Origin: Archegozetes longisetosus
Lineage: Eukaryota > Arthropoda > Arachnida > Sarcoptiformes > Trhypochthoniidae
DNA length: 64,000 nucleotides
Assembly: GCA_018873245.2 (NCBI GenBank)
Contig: JAEMBT020000002.1
Span: 10,948,001-11,012,000, forward strand
Reading direction: 5' to 3'
The translations under genes were made by a program, and so were the position numbers. The notes beneath the pieces were generated by a model. The model ran no database searches, had not been told where the DNA came from, and saw only the letters and a list, made by a program, of their open reading frames with translations. Shown here piece after piece: positions 63,859 to 64,000 of the stretch. Numbering within the stretch: position 1 is the stretch's first letter; every line of letters begins with the position of its first letter.

Positions 63859-64000
63859 TTCAATTACTACTTCTGATTAATCAAATCTGACAATCGGTCT
63901 TACCATCATATTAAAGTTCATCACTTTTAGATTTTTAATTAATTTAGTGAATCCTCTAAATCAAAAATTATAATATTGGAAAATCCTTTTATTTCAGTTC

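Overview
The window is animal nuclear DNA, AT-rich, with spliced genes, GT-AG introns from about 50 bp to over 6 kb, and no bacterial features. The gene set points to an arthropod: a LIM-RA-SARAH RASSF, a Stumps/Dof-type FGF-receptor adaptor, Zasp-type PDZ-LIM proteins and a saxophone-like type I TGF-beta receptor. The group cannot be settled by eye; a chelicerate such as a mite, or an insect, are both possible. Exons below were joined by hand from splice sites, reading phase and family resemblance.

Left part (1-31 kb), gene-poor. 1-7060 holds little recognisable beyond one orphan exon-like ORF. The 3' half of a tachykinin-type receptor (+) lies in 7061-14833 with a 6.6 kb last intron. It converges on a complete stumps/Dof-like adaptor (-, 15450-22818). 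After 5 kb without recognisable genes comes a saxophone/ALK1-2-class receptor kinase (-, 28049-30163, signal-peptide exon not found).

Middle (31-58 kb), gene-dense. In order: ETF-ubiquinone oxidoreductase (+); two adjacent Zasp-type genes (+), the first PDZ plus ZM-like without LIM and the second PDZ-ZM-4xLIM; CHCHD1/mS37 (-); RASSF (+); La/SSB (+); a calpain that has lost its catalytic Cys and His (+); and a beta-1,4-galactosyltransferase-family enzyme (-). The two Zasp genes share a PDZ intron position, which suggests tandem duplication. Several genes relate to FGF, TGF-beta and Hippo-linked signalling and to muscle Z-discs, but they are not an operon and probably work independently.

Right end (59-64 kb), transposon-rich and broken. 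A small decayed hAT derivative (59185-59823) is followed by a full-length 2.3 kb hAT element (60502-62823) with 8-bp target duplications, inserted inside an exon of an acylphosphatase-like gene. The window ends in a damaged ADCK1-like exon.

Several otherwise good genes (the LIM Zasp, the calpain, the hAT transposase) are broken by exactly one base, mostly in mononucleotide runs. This pattern is as consistent with assembly error as with real decay.
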